Shown here piece by piece: positions 39,161-49,814 of a DNA stretch of 64,000 nucleotides. The DNA comes from Homalodisca vitripennis (lineage: Eukaryota > Arthropoda > Insecta > Hemiptera > Cicadellidae), in NCBI RefSeq assembly GCF_021130785.1, contig NC_060213.1:63092001-63156000 (forward strand). The letters are read 5' to 3'. A program made the position numbers and the translations under genes. The notes under the pieces were generated by a model. It worked only from the letters and a program-made list of their open reading frames with translations, was not told the DNA's origin and did not search any database. Position 1 is the first letter of the stretch, and every line of letters starts with the position of its first letter.

Positions 39161-39800
39161 TTTATGATGAGTACTTAAGGGTACAAATTCCTAAAAGTAG
39201 GCTAATAACTTACATTTCTGTGAGGTAAACTTCTAGGATGACAACAGCACAGCACACCGCACCCTAGTATCGTAAAATACCCCCGTAAAACATGGTAATG
39301 AGAATGTAATGTTTCCAACGTCAGACTGGCGGTTCAGTTTACAACCGAGTAAGACACATTGTACACATCAGATAAGGTCATGGAAGAGTGGTTCCTCTAC
39401 TTATACATTTGACTAATAGAATTAAAAATGATCATGTAATAATAGTGTTTAGTCTTACGATAACTATAATGGTATTTTATACTGCTTGAGTTAAGATACA
39501 ATCAAACTTATGTTTTAAAACAGCAATTCTTTAAGGTGATATTCTAAAATATTAAAAACGACTTTGTAATTGTAACAGTATAAATAATGGTAAGATAATA
39601 TAATTAGACGCGTTAAAAGCCGTAAATTACATCTTTTGGGTTTGAAACGAGTTATTTACTACAATTACCCTGAAACTTTCGAACCGAAAAAATGATAACA
39701 AGCAGGACATAAAGTAATAAATATTATATGGCTTAAGTTGCAAGAATATATCTAAAATAATTATTTCTGTTATAAATTTATATCTACACAAGTTTTACGA
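39161..39800 (-). repeat. Inverted copy of the exon-like island
   Basis: Reverse complement of text found at 59640-60330 and in part at 5260-5540 and 20400-20650. On the minus strand, ACAAATGTAAGT-like donor text is kept (AAATGTAAGTTATT), as is the ATTCTCATTACC word. The match to the 59.6-60.3 kb copy continues on the island's other side (TTAAGTTGCAAG region, 39720-39745). The two form a long inverted repeat around the Polinton. Confidence 0.75.
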
Positions 39801-41789
39801 TAACTTAGAATTTTTAATCAAAATATTCATATAAGGAAAATACATATATTTTTTTACAAATCAACGAACATATCTCCATTTTTACAAACATTAGACAAAG
39901 AATTAGACAATTATACTCAATATTCTAAACTAAAATAATTAAAAAGTTAGACCATGTAAACCATTGCCATCTGCATCCTAGTTTAAAAATAAAAAATAGT
40001 GACTGATAGTTATAAATACAAATTTTCAAAGTGCACCCTAATCAATGGTAGCAAATGATTGATTTAATTGAAAGACATCATTATTCGGCAATTGATAAGT
40101 AATAGTGAAAAATGAATAAAGGCTTAAATAAATGTAACATGCAAGTATAAGGATGTCAATTGAAAGATAAATCTAGCAATAACATGTATAACAATATAAA
40201 TATAAAAATGAGATAGGCCTACAAAAAGATACAATATATATTAATAAAACAGCAACCATTAAAAAGCAGTAGAGATATAGAGTCCATTCAACCAAAACAA
40301 GAAAAGGAGTCATTCATCTTAATAAATTAAATAATCGAAAACCAGACTAAACGAAAAAGCCAAAAACATAAACTGATAATGATAACTTAAGACATGCAGA
40401 TACCAACCAAAATATTTGATAGCAAGTGAAAGATTTATGAAATACCGTACCTTAGACTATTTATTAGCAATTAGAGGTAGTTATAAATAGATAAATTAAA
40501 TTTAAATAAAAGTAACATTCAAATATAACAATATAAATAACTACACAAATATAACAATATAAAGGTTAAAAAGTAAGTAGAAAAATGTCGTTCATGCATT
40601 AACATAATTAATGCATAAATAAAAATTAATTGATTGATTGATTCATATTAACTGATTACAATAGGTTAGATACATAGGTTAGTACCCTACTGAACAAAAA
40701 AGTATGAGCATGTCGTTACATTTTTATGGTTAAATAAATAGCAGTTTATCATGCCTTATAAGGACATTTTACTGCTATAAAAGCTAATGCTGTAACTAAT
40801 TACTGCTCAGCACATAAAGGAGCTGCTACCATTAAGTATTGCTTCACAATAACGTGAATAGCTAATTTCTTAATGCACGAGCGTTATAGATGCTCTGTCA
40901 ACACAGCGCGGCAGAATAGAGCGCCAACTTATATAGTGATACACAGGGAACCTTCTATACATAACGTAATATGCCATTCATAGCAGAGTTTACGTCATAG
41001 ACTAGTGCTCATGTATATGTTAGAACATTATTTTATACAAAGAAAGTAGATTTGAGCGTTTACAACGTTCACATAAATTACAGGTGTTACTAATCTGTAC
41101 TATAATAAAACTGTCTCGTTGATTTAAACCACATTAGAATGAAATTATTTAGAAGGAAAAAAAAACTCCAATTCCTTATTAAATATATTATTTATATAAA
41201 AAAAAAACAGTTGTACTAAAAAGTTTTCCACATAAACAAAATCATTGCAAACCTAGTTTACATGATCGTGTATTTTTTGTTGTCTATCAGTCCTATAATC
41301 AAAATATTGACACTACTTAGTTACTTACAAATATTACTAGGTCAATAGCTTATTTATGAGAAAATTCTTTATACCAATAATAGCTACATCGGCAGAAACA
41401 TGGAATTATAAAATTAACTTTAATCGAATAAATCTATACATTATATAGAAAAATAACGCAGTTTAAGTAAACAGAGACAAAGAAATGAAATGCGGGAAAT
41501 TATCTTCTGACAGTTACAGATTTCAAAATTTAACATTTAGTGATTTGGTCCTATCTGATAAGATAATATAAATTAATTATACAAAATGTTGCTATTGAGA
41601 TATTTCGACTCTACCTAAATCTCATTATGACAAGTAATTACGTCTAGGAAATAAAATCTAATCCACGTTATTTCATTTCACTCTTACACCCAAAGAATGA
41701 AGACTATAGCTATTAATAATCGTTATGAGCGTGAAAATAAGAATCCAACCACATATACTTCAATAAGAATAATTTTCAGTCTCTCTGCC

Positions 41790-41790
<1 letters not shown>
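39801..41790. other. AT-rich noncoding stretch
   Basis: No gene, RNA or mobile element can be supported. Long A-rich runs dominate 39900-40660. A short GC-richer patch lies at 40880-40930. Confidence 0.55.
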
Positions 41791-41844
<54 letters not shown>

Positions 41845-41861
41845 TGTGTGTGTGTGTGTGT
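41791..41861. repeat. (GT)n microsatellite
   Basis: GT repeats with one GTGGTG interruption. The predicted cysteine/valine and histidine/threonine ORFs on the two strands are by-products. Confidence 0.97.
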
Positions 41862-42770
41862 TTTGAGTTAGTTTGCACGTAAGTAATAATTTTCAGCACA
41901 ATATTCAATAAATTATACGGCCTTAAATGACCTTTTAATACTTTATTTTAACAAATAAAAAAAGTTGTGTCTCTGAGAGCACTCGTAGTTTTTGAACTAA
42001 AACCACTGGTGTGGTGTTAATAAATAAAATTGGTATTTTTTAAATATACACTGATGTTCCAAAATCTATAAACCTTTCTAACTTCCACTTGTTAATTTTG
42101 CAGCTATATTACCCTGTCAGATAAGTTTAATCACACTTTCCATCTTTTAAAACTATTATTAGATTATTCATAACTTCAATAAAGATTCCATGTTTTTAAT
42201 AGCAGTACCACCTAGGGTGTATATAATAGTAAATCTACATATTAACATTACCCTAATGGCATTAGTGATTGTATTAATCGATTAAAAGCTGCATACGTTA
42301 TTTTATTTTCCAATTTATTGTAAATTAAAAGGATAATACATGAAAATATAAAGGGAAACTTTTTTTATGAAGGATAAGTTTAAACCTTTTGCATAAATGA
42401 TTTAATTATTCCAAACATTATTTTACAGTTTTAACCACTATCAAGAATGTTGTTTCTTATGTAAAAAAAGTATAATAAACCGGGAACTAATATAACCGGA
42501 ATATATTTCGTACTTATTCCATATAGAAAATTAGCTAGGCCATTCAACGGATGAAATACTTTCTGCGGCATCCAAGTACACGATATGAAGATTCAAATAT
42601 TTTATCTCTAACTCTGATAATACAGACTGCGATAAGACAATCACAGTCATTCGCATAGCAATAATACGATTTAAATAATTCAAGATTCATACTCTAACCA
42701 CTAAAGTTTATTCCTGCTAAAACAAAAAATATATCTACGAATTCGTTCTTTGTATGAAGGTTATTTTTGA
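41862..42770. other. AT-rich noncoding stretch of unit C
   Basis: Weak similarity of 42110-42200 to 6570-6640 and 21110-21180 (word TATTATTAGATTATT). No gene is seen. Confidence 0.45.
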
Positions 42771-42773
42771 CGA

Positions 42774-42930
42774 TGGAAGGATTGTGAAGGAAACAGGATT
42801 TTCCTAATATACTTGTAGTTATAACCTGAAGAAGAGATCGGATTACAGATCTCGAAACGTAGTTTTACTGATTTATTGTTTCACTGAACGATGGCAAATG
42901 TCCGGAAAAATCCTGTTTCCTTTACGAATC
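42774..42930 (+). mobile_element. Penelope-like tail flanked by an inverted repeat
   Basis: The core AACCTGAAGAAGAGATCGG, followed by a short palindrome around AGATCTCGAAACG, resembles Penelope-like 3' tails. It is bracketed by an inverted repeat of about 27 bases: GGAAACAGGATTTTCC near 42789 and its near complement GGAAAAATCCTGTTTCC near 42904. No coding sequence. It may be a small non-autonomous relative. Confidence 0.45.
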
Positions 42931-44023
42931 CATTCAGCTCTTTATTGATTTACTTATTTTTTAACGATATATTTCTGTGCATTACACTTTGCTGCACTTT
43001 TAACAAAATAGTTTGCTTTTAAATGTAACTCTAATGCAATTTAGAACTAGAATCTCTAGAATAATTCTAAATGAAAACTTGTTTTGTAATTTTAAACATC
43101 GAGCCCGATCTATATAGAAAATGTCTGTTATACAAAAATAGTGTTTTCCCTGAAGTTAATTTGTCCAGTTCTTAGGGATCACTTTTAATGGTTGTATTTT
43201 TGTATAATTGAAGTTGTTAAAATTTTAGTCAAGTACATCGACCATAGAATCTATTGGTATCAATCAAGAAAGTAATTCAATAGATGAATTAAACTTAGGT
43301 AAAGAAATTTGATTTAAACGCAGTAAACTAAACACTTTTGGAAAATTATACATAACACTCTATAACAGTGTACTTTACTGAATCACTTAGAGAGAGTCCA
43401 GGTTTCCATTATAGAATTAAATTCGTGCATTAGCGTGTTTTGTTCAGCGTAACATTTAACAGAATGGAAACACCCTGACTTGTACAAAATTTACGACGCG
43501 TCACTGCTTTCATTGCCTGTGAAAATTTAATAGGATAGTTATTCCTGAAATAAAAGTGTATAGAGGGAAATTGCGTTAATACATAATTACAAAAGTTAGT
43601 TTTGTTTTAACCCTTTAAATAAATAATGTGTTCGGAAGAATACAACTTTAATTACATTTGGTATCTGTATACAAATATTTATTTAAAACAAACTTAACGG
43701 ATGACAAGGACTAAACGATTTCTTAGGTAGAGCATCAACTTATAAGAGACCATTTATCTATCCATATTTTTTACATGTTCGTGGCGTTAAATTGTGGGTG
43801 GCTGTGTTGGTGTGTATGAGCGTGTAGTTTTTTTTTATTTTGCGTAAAGAGTGGTCTATAAATTTAGGATTAAAAACACATTTTTTAGGATGTACAGTGA
43901 TTAGAAATTAAAAAGCCCTATTATCTTTAGAAATCATTTTTCATAAAGAAATATGTATATTTATTAATGTAAATAATAAGTAGGTTGCTATATACAAGGA
44001 CAACCAAAATAAGACCACCTTGG
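42931..44023. repeat. Unit C noncoding sequence left of the Polinton
   Basis: 43200-43560 is the third copy of an island seen at 8030-8340 and 23450-23800 (AGAGAGTCCAGGTTTCCATTA). The remainder is AT-rich. No gene is seen. Confidence 0.65.
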
Positions 44024-44060
44024 TGTCTTATTTTGACACCAAGGTTGTCAAAATAAGACA
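44024..44060. other. Perfect 15-bp inverted repeat (hairpin) beside the Polinton
   Basis: TGTCTTATTTTGACA at 44024-44038 is followed by a 7-base spacer and its exact complement at 44046-44060. Related half-sites occur just before it (CAAAATAAGACC-like at 44004-44016). It lies 40 bases outside the Polinton terminus. Function unknown. Confidence 0.85.
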
Positions 44061-44094
44061 CTCTTTAAAATTGTAAGCAATGTTACAGAGAAGC

Positions 44095-44100
44095 GTTCAC
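44095..44100. repeat. Left target-site duplication GTTCAC
   Basis: Six bases directly before the left terminus, repeated directly after the right terminus. Confidence 0.93.
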
Positions 44101-44284
44101 AGTAGTATACTTTGGCCGTTGCTGGGACAACGCACCCGAGACCGGTTCTGGGACAAACCGTGTGAGACCGAATCTGGGACAGAATTTTTTAGAGAGCGAC
44201 TAAGAGTGTGAGTACGGGTGGTCAGAACCGTGCCGCGCGAATCACCACGCATGTCATCGCTGCCCCGCCACCGACACCACGCGT
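44101..44284 (+). repeat. Polinton left terminal inverted repeat
   Basis: Differs from the right copy by four substitutions and one single-base indel by eye. It contains a 26-base periodicity: CTGGGACA at 44122, 44148 and 44174, with GAGACCG words between. These are candidate binding sites for the integrase or the replication machinery. Confidence 0.95.
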
Positions 44285-44292
44285 GTGTTTAT

Positions 44293-45072
44293 TTACCACA
44301 ATTGTGAGTATGTATGTGTTTGTGATTTACTGATCAGATCTAAATAGACGATGTTGTTTACATGGTTGTTCTGGAGCAGTTGGTTGTTTTGATCTACAAG
44401 TGTGATTGTGATCTGTTGAATCTTTCGTAAACCGCTCCGAAGAGGTATGTAGTGTTTTTCTTGAGGTGATTGAGATATTTTGTAGCCGTGTGGTACATTA
44501 GGGGAAAAGGAGTAGAGGATTGCTGTCTCCAAATGTTTGTGAGAGTGAACATCATGATTGACAAGACTGTTGTTGACAATATTGCAGTGTATCTCGATGA
44601 CATCAACGGCTCTGAGATTCGGTGGATTCGATGCAATTACATTTTCATTTGAGTTGAAGTAAGATGATTCTTTTTGTAAGTTTGTTGCATCAGATTTTTC
44701 AAAACCTAAGAGATCACTAACGGTTTTATCCAAGTAGAATTTAATTGGAGAATTAATTGATATTTTGTCACCGTCTTTAAAGATCTTGAAATCATCAGAA
44801 TTTATACTAAGATTCAACGATTGTATGTAATCTCTGAAACTCTTTTCAAGTTTTTCAATGGTCCAGTAACCGCATTGAAGTATCAGTGGTTTCGGAATGA
44901 AATGTATTTCCCAAAAATAGACTTTTGCATGTTGCAACAAGTTGTATATGTTGTTCTCAGAGTAAAATCCAACAAGAGCCATATAATACTCTGCGTTTGG
45001 ATCCAAGTGGATGGGGTGTTCTAGATGGAGAGTCAGTACAGACTCAGTTCCAGTTAGTTTGAGTAATGGCAT
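44293..45072 (-). CDS. Polinton minor capsid protein (penton-like jelly roll)
   Basis: An intact 259-codon gene starting with ATG (MPLLKLTGTESV) and ending nine bases inside the left terminal repeat boundary. Its length, position next to the terminus, and features such as HLDPNAEYYMALVGFYSENN near residue 25, VSDLLGF near 118 and VIEIHCNIV near 157 match the protein proposed to be the minor (penton-like) capsid protein of Polintons, a single jelly roll that would sit at the vertices of the capsid. It is the only capsid-module gene without a frameshift. A TATAAG motif lies 20 bases upstream of the start (CTTATA at 45092-45097, plus strand). Confidence 0.8.
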   Translation of the reverse strand: MPLLKLTGTESVLTLHLEHPIHLDPNAEYYMALVGFYSENNIYNLLQHAKVYFWEIHFIPKPLILQCGYWTIEKLEKSFRDYIQSLNLSINSDDFKIFKDGDKISINSPIKFYLDKTVSDLLGFEKSDATNLQKESSYFNSNENVIASNPPNLRAVDVIEIHCNIVNNSLVNHDVHSHKHLETAILYSFSPNVPHGYKISQSPQEKHYIPLRSGLRKIQQITITLVDQNNQLLQNNHVNNIVYLDLISKSQTHTYSQLW

Positions 45073-45111
45073 GGTTGCAGTTTTTTATATACTTATAATT
45101 CTATACAAGTT

Positions 45112-45560
45112 TTAGATGAAGTTGCTACCATCATGGAAGTCTTCAAAAACCTCTTTCCATATATTTTTTATTTCGTTGTTGAATTTTTTCTGCATGATGT
45201 ATATCTTGCCTTCTAATTCACTCAATTGAACTTTGACAACCACATCATATGGCTCCACTGCTTTGCTCACTTGACCGATTCTCTGGTGGTTTTTTCAGTA
45301 GGAAAGCTGCCCCATATCTTTTCACCATTTACGGTACTAGTGGGGACAATCTCGATCGCATTTATTATTTTTTCCGATTTTACCAAATGCGATTCCAATA
45401 ATTTCTTGACTTCGAATAACTCTTGTGAGACTTTTGATACATCACTTGCAAGCTCAATTATCTCGTCAGGAGAAGGGTCTGAATTGGGTTGAGTAGGTAT
45501 TGATCCAATTTCAATTTCGTCTCCAAATCTGTTGAAAATAAAACCACGGTTTCCATGCAT
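45112..45560 (-). pseudogene. Small Polinton protein, function unknown, frameshifted
   Basis: Starts with ATG at 45560 (MHGNRGFIFNRFGDE) and runs 97 codons to a stop at 45267. A second frame then continues to a stop at 45112 with a lysine-rich, possibly coiled-coil segment (LSELEGKIYIMQKKF), so the original was probably about 150 residues with one frameshift near 45270. The middle is rich in heptad-like leucine, valine and lysine. It lies between protease and minor capsid genes, where Polintons carry small uncharacterised proteins. TATAAG (CTTATA at 45572-45577) lies 12 bases upstream, inside the end of the protease gene. Confidence 0.6.
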
Positions 45561-45599
45561 TTTTATTGTTTCTTATACTACGAAGAATATGTTCCCAGT

Positions 45600-45960
45600 C
45601 CTCACCAGCTGAATCTCGTCGTAGAACCTCCAGGCACAGATGTCCACAGATAGGAGGATCGTCAAAACCCCTGAATACGCTCTGAGTTATAAACCAACCC
45701 TTTTGACCCCAAATACCTGACTACTTCTATTGGAGGATTGACATCACCATATGAATCAAAATAGAATTTCTTTTCACCACGTTTCACATAACACGTCCAG
45801 TGAGTACCGCCAGATGAAAGGTCACCAAGATTTAAAATACCACGTTCAATATCTGTAGGTTTGTCTGGAAGTAACTGTCGCATGAAAACACCTCTAAACT
45901 CATTAATGTTTAATATACCTGCTAATTTTTCTATTTCACCAAGAGACAGCGGGAAGATCT
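45600..45960 (-). pseudogene. Adenain-like cysteine protease, frameshifted
   Basis: Related to adenovirus maturation proteases (C5, in the Ulp1-like clan), which trim virion proteins. Visible: GILNLGDLSSGGTHWTCY with the catalytic histidine, then YFDSYGD with the aspartate position, in frame 45662-45883. The catalytic cysteine motif CGHLC lies in a different frame at about 45634-45648, so a frameshift separates it. The N-terminal part (LGEIEKLAGIL) overlaps the end of the upstream basic protein in another frame. No separate TAAG start signal is obvious, so the protease may be expressed with the upstream gene. Broken as read. Confidence 0.8.
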
Positions 45961-46440
45961 CTTTTTTTTATTCACAGACAACAATGCATCAAGCTTCCGA
46001 CCAATACGTCGTTTCAACCCTCTACCCGTAGGATCTTTTTCAATAATGGTGTCTAACTCCTCATCGACTAAACTCTTTAACCAAGGTATAAATTTTTCTC
46101 TCAGTAAAGGAGCCACCTTTCTTCTTATTAATGGAGAGATGAAACGTTTACCTCCAGGAACTGACGAATCCACCATTTCCATAATTTCCTTCAAAAACCC
46201 TCCTTGTTTATTAGATACGAGTTGGTTGTAACTTAGAAGCAATTGCAAACCTTTTTTGTTCTTAACGGCTCTAGAAACGGCTTTGTGTTGCTCTCCAGAA
46301 AGAAGTATACGATCACTTCCGTGAGACAGCTGTTCATTAGATAATCTGATTACTGTAGGTTTCCGTCTTTTGTACGCTGTACGAAGCTTACGTTTTTGAG
46401 CTTCGGATAGCCGAACTGTATAATTATGCTGACTTTCCAT
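45931..46440 (-). CDS. Basic minor virion protein of Polintons
   Basis: ATG at 46440 (MESQHNYTVRLSEAQKRKL) is chosen over the longer frame opening at 46482, which begins with TTG, because TATAAG lies only 13 bases upstream of this ATG (CTTATA at 46453-46458). The product is about 169 residues, very rich in lysine and arginine, with repeated short LSxxQ-type motifs and GGFLKEIMEM in the middle. Proteins with this N-terminal pattern sit between capsid and protease genes in insect Polintons and are thought to be minor virion proteins; the exact role is not known. The C-terminal end overlaps the protease reading frame and may itself be altered by a frameshift. Confidence 0.6.
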   Translation of the reverse strand: MESQHNYTVRLSEAQKRKLRTAYKRRKPTVIRLSNEQLSHGSDRILLSGEQHKAVSRAVKNKKGLQLLLSYNQLVSNKQGGFLKEIMEMVDSSVPGGKRFISPLIRRKVAPLLREKFIPWLKSLVDEELDTIIEKDPTGRGLKRRIGRKLDALLSVNKKKRSSRCLLVK

Positions 46441-46560
46441 TCTATACGCTTTCTTATATACAAAACACTTACATGAAAACAATAATTGCCGCCTACTAAT
46501 GAAAAAAAAACATTTTTATTTTACTTTTTTTGTTTTTTTGTTGTTTTTTTTATTTGTTTT

Positions 46561-47800
46561 TTACAGGAATTTGATTATGTTTCGAGTAATGTCATATGAG
46601 AAATGTGCCTCAGATACAACGACAACATATGCTGTGGTGCCGCTGCTCCCCTGTGGAGATGCAATAGCTTTTACAAAAATCTAATTCAATCTGAATGTCA
46701 CTTCGAGATCTGTCTGTTGTTGGTTGATGTAGATGTGTGTCAATTACAACCAAAGGTGAGTTATCAATAAATTCTTTCAGGTTTACTAACACGTTATTGT
46801 CTCCGAAGTTTATTTTTCGGAACCCTAGGTACTGATCGTACATGATCCTGTATATACCATTAGTAATATCAAAATTCTGCAATTCCTGAGGGTACCTTTC
46901 TCCATTAATTTTCACAGACACATTTTTGATGTTGCAGCTGTCAAATCTACTAGGATCTTTTGCCTGGGTGTTTGTTCTGTTTGTCTGAAGTGCGATTATA
47001 ACAAATCTAGGATTGTACACATTTCTGTAAACACTTGTAATATCGAAGCTGAACGATGAACCGAACACCCCTCTTTTGTCGATGCATTGGCCATTGAAAG
47101 AAGTTGTAGACTAAAGCATCCTTGTCACTCAGATGTTTCAAACCATCAATTAAACTGGATTTTGGAAGTGCTGGTATAATCGACTATGGGGACTCGTAAC
47201 ACAAACGACTCTATCACAATTTTTCCATCGCCAGGATCCGTTGCTGTGGACCCTGCCCCTTTCCAGTGAAACAACGCATCATTATCTTCATTCCTAGTAA
47301 ATGTGATTTCAAAACCTCCCTTGTACATCGGGTAACGTAGGTGGTCAAAGAACCCTAATCCTAAATGCCCAAGTGTGCCGAGTGCTTCAAACTTCCCACC
47401 TCCTGTAAACGATGATGAGAAACCACTACTTGAGAGTGTTTGTTTTTCAGTGTTACTGTAACTAACAATCCCCTTTATAGTGCTGGTGATGCCGGGGAGT
47501 TCTACTGTGTCGATCAATGTATTGTGTTTCCTCAGCTCTATTCTTGAAAACAAGAAGGCCGCGAAGTTGTCTACCAGTTTGACGGTAGAGTTAGTTTGAT
47601 AATCAGATCCATCAGATTTTTTGCACATACTTTCCTTGAATGTGGTACATTATGCGTGAATCATAAAATGCGTCTCCATGATCCAGTTTGAATGTTGTAT
47701 TGTTGTTGGGTGCATTGAAGTTGAGCTCTGAAACTGGCATTGCAGTTCTATACTCACTTCTTGCTATACCGCTCGAAAATTCAATATACAGTTTCTCCAT
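46561..47800 (-). pseudogene. Double-jelly-roll major capsid protein, frameshifted
   Basis: The main shell protein of Polintons, of the double-jelly-roll type. ATG at 47800 (MEKLYIEFSSGIARSEYR) is preferred over a GTG five codons earlier. Three frames follow each other: to about 47630, 47146-47628 (VDNFAAFLFSRIELRKHN, FEITFTRNEDNDALF), and 46610-47068 (FDITSVYRN, FVIIALQTN, PLVVIDTH). The final frame ends at 46561. There are at least three frameshifts, near 47630, 47150 and 46670. The total is about 1,240 bases, compatible with a protein just over 400 residues. A TATATATAAG word lies 41 bases upstream (47841-47846 plus strand). Confidence 0.85.
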
Positions 47801-47913
47801 CACTGGTTTTACCACTAATCACTGTTCTATTATATCCTCTCTTATATATAGGGTAAAAAATATTTGCTTTCATTGCTTTATATATCTGATGGGTAGATAC
47901 ATCCTGAAAGTTC

Positions 47914-49398
47914 CTAACCCATACCGAGTTTACGTTTCAACCACATTCCTCCTGTTGTTGCTAGGCCGACCATACGCTCATTCAAGTCAGCATCATCTGA
48001 GGTAACCCTCTCCCAAGCTTTCTTTTGTAATATTTTGTCCGCCTCCCACCTGTCTTCTGTGTTTTTATGATCCCTATACCATATATCATGCTTCTTACAA
48101 GCTTCATCGAGGGGATTAATTCCCTTATCTCCCCTAGCAAGTCTCTTGTCAAGCTGGGTGCCGGGCCCACAGTAGTTGTACGTATCAAGATTCCAGTTCT
48201 TGGGCGCATGTAACTCGAATGGTAACTTGTTAATGATGTCGTTCAAAAGCCCTTTACCTTCTATAACATGTTCAGGCAAAACAGACAAACATCTGACTAG
48301 GTACTTCAACCCTTTAGGTGTAGCAATTAGGTCTTCCATTGCATCGTGAAGGAAATCAACTACAGACAGTTTTTCATTATGAAAGTTGTTGTTCCCAGCT
48401 TCTTCCTGAGCTTGAATGTAGTGTAACCTGTCAATGAGGTCTTTGAAGTTCTTTATGTACTTATATTCGACCGGACTTTCATTGTAAACCTTTAACCCTG
48501 AACCAATTGTTGCCACTTTTTCCATTCACTAACTCATCCCAAATAGGTTTTATCATATGTTTCCACTTTAGTCCTTGACTTGATTTGGGACGACCACTTT
48601 TGGGATTGTTTCTTTGGAAAAGCGAGTTTGTCCTCACCAATATGTCCTTGTAAGAGTTCCACTCTTCATCGGTGTACAGTTCCTTCTCTACTATATTGTT
48701 TTTCGTCAACAATCTCCAAAGACCCTCAGTCCCTTTGTATTTCTTTTGAGAGCTGACTAATATAATGTCATCATAATCAAATGTAATCGGTTCGGAACCG
48801 ATCATCGGCTGCTCTAGATTTTCATCGTACCAAATACCAAACTGTTTGTCGTTGGATTTTGGAAGGTATCGGGCTCCTAGAGAACCAAGTGTTCCTACTT
48901 TAGAATCCATCAACTGTTTCATCGATTGCTCTTGAGGTTGTACTTCTGGCTCATCATCGTAATCTACATCCTCAAACGTTCGACGATCTGATGCTTGAGG
49001 TTGAAATCTTACCAACTGTTTCATACGGTTTTGACTACGTATCTTTTGTGTTTCCAATTCTCTATGTTGTTGTTCCCTAATGGCTCTGGTGATTGGTTCG
49101 TACTTTTTCTCATTTTCACGAACATCTTCTAACTCTTTAAAATGGGTCTGAGCAAACTCACTTTGTAATTTCGGTTTTTTAACTCATCCAACTTTCTAGC
49201 TTTAGAAACAGTGAGCGGTCGATCATGTGTTATTGATATGTTACGATTGGCAGACGTCTCATTAGCATTTGATGATATAGTATTTTTGTTTGAGAAGTTT
49301 TTTAATTCATCCTGTTCAGCACGTTTGAACTTTGCAGCCAAGACAGTCTGAATTTTTTCAAGTCGCCTTGCTTCTTTTGCATCTAGTTTATTCGCCAT
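47914..49398 (-). pseudogene. Virion-type protein with phospholipase A2-like domain, frameshifted
   Basis: Start ATG at 49398 (MANKLDAKEARRLEKIQ). Three frames in series: 49398 to about 49165, then to about 48490, then 47914-48525. The middle part has LGSLGARYLP and FDYDDIILVSS followed by GTEGLWRLL and DEEWNSYKDILVRTN, features of a widespread Polinton/adintovirus protein. The last part has YCGPGTQL and DEACKKHDIWY, the calcium loop and His-Asp dyad of a parvovirus-type phospholipase A2 domain, known from virions that breach endosomal membranes. Whether this is one gene or two cannot be settled here. TATAAG lies 10 bases before the ATG. Confidence 0.75.
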
Positions 49399-49407
49399 GT
49401 TGTATAC

Positions 49408-49413
49408 TTATAG
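49408..49413 (-). promoter_or_regulatory. TATAAG motif before the PLA2-like gene (representative of the set)
   Basis: On the minus strand ACTATAAGTATAC ends a few bases before ATG 49398. Comparable TAAG words precede the other gene starts: 45092 (minor capsid), 45572 (small protein), 46453 (basic protein), 47841 (major capsid), 50484 (ATPase), 55498 and 55288 (zinc-finger copies), 56491 (integrase). All positions are plus-strand starts of CTTA. The role as promoter or transcription start is inference. Confidence 0.6.
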
Positions 49414-49447
49414 TAATAGATACAGCGTTATTCTTCAAATCTTTCAA

Positions 49448-49800
49448 GTCACGTTTACACTGGAACGTCAAATTACGTTTAGAGAACGTCAAATTACGTT
49501 TATGAACGTCAAATTACGTTTATACTTAAACGTCAAATTACGTTTATGAACGTTAAATTACGTTTTTACTTAAACGTCAAATTACGTTTATGAACGTTAA
49601 ATTACGTTTATACTTAAACGTCAAATTACGTTTATGAACGTTAAATTACGTTTATACTTAAACGTCAAATTACGTTTATGAACGTTAAAATTACGTTTAT
49701 ACTTAAACGTCAAATTAGGTTTATGAACGTTTAAATTACGTTTATACTTAAACGTCAAATTACGTTTATGAACGTTAAATTACGTTTTATACTGGTACGT
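49448..49800. repeat. Minisatellite of AACGTnAAATTACGTTTAT units inside the Polinton
   Basis: About sixteen AAATTACGTTT words in near-regular spacing of 20-22 bases, forming a roughly 43-base higher-order unit in which TTTATGAACGT alternates with TTTATACTTAAACGT. The unit core is close to palindromic (AACGT...ACGTT). It separates the ATPase end (49815) from the PLA2-like gene start (49398) and contains several CTTAAACG words. Not CRISPR: units are too short and spacers are not unique. Confidence 0.95.
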
Positions 49801-49814
49801 TTTACAACGAAGTA

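Noticed and set aside
41697..41908. Cysteine/valine- and histidine/threonine-rich ORFs
   Set aside because: They are translations of a (GT)n microsatellite.
46481..46560. Start of the basic virion protein at 46482
   Set aside because: That frame opens with TTG; the ATG at 46440 lies directly after a TATAAG motif and suits the family better.
49448..49800. CRISPR-like appearance of the regular repeats
   Set aside because: Units are about 20 bases, near-contiguous, with only two alternating spacers, and the host is a eukaryote. It is a minisatellite.
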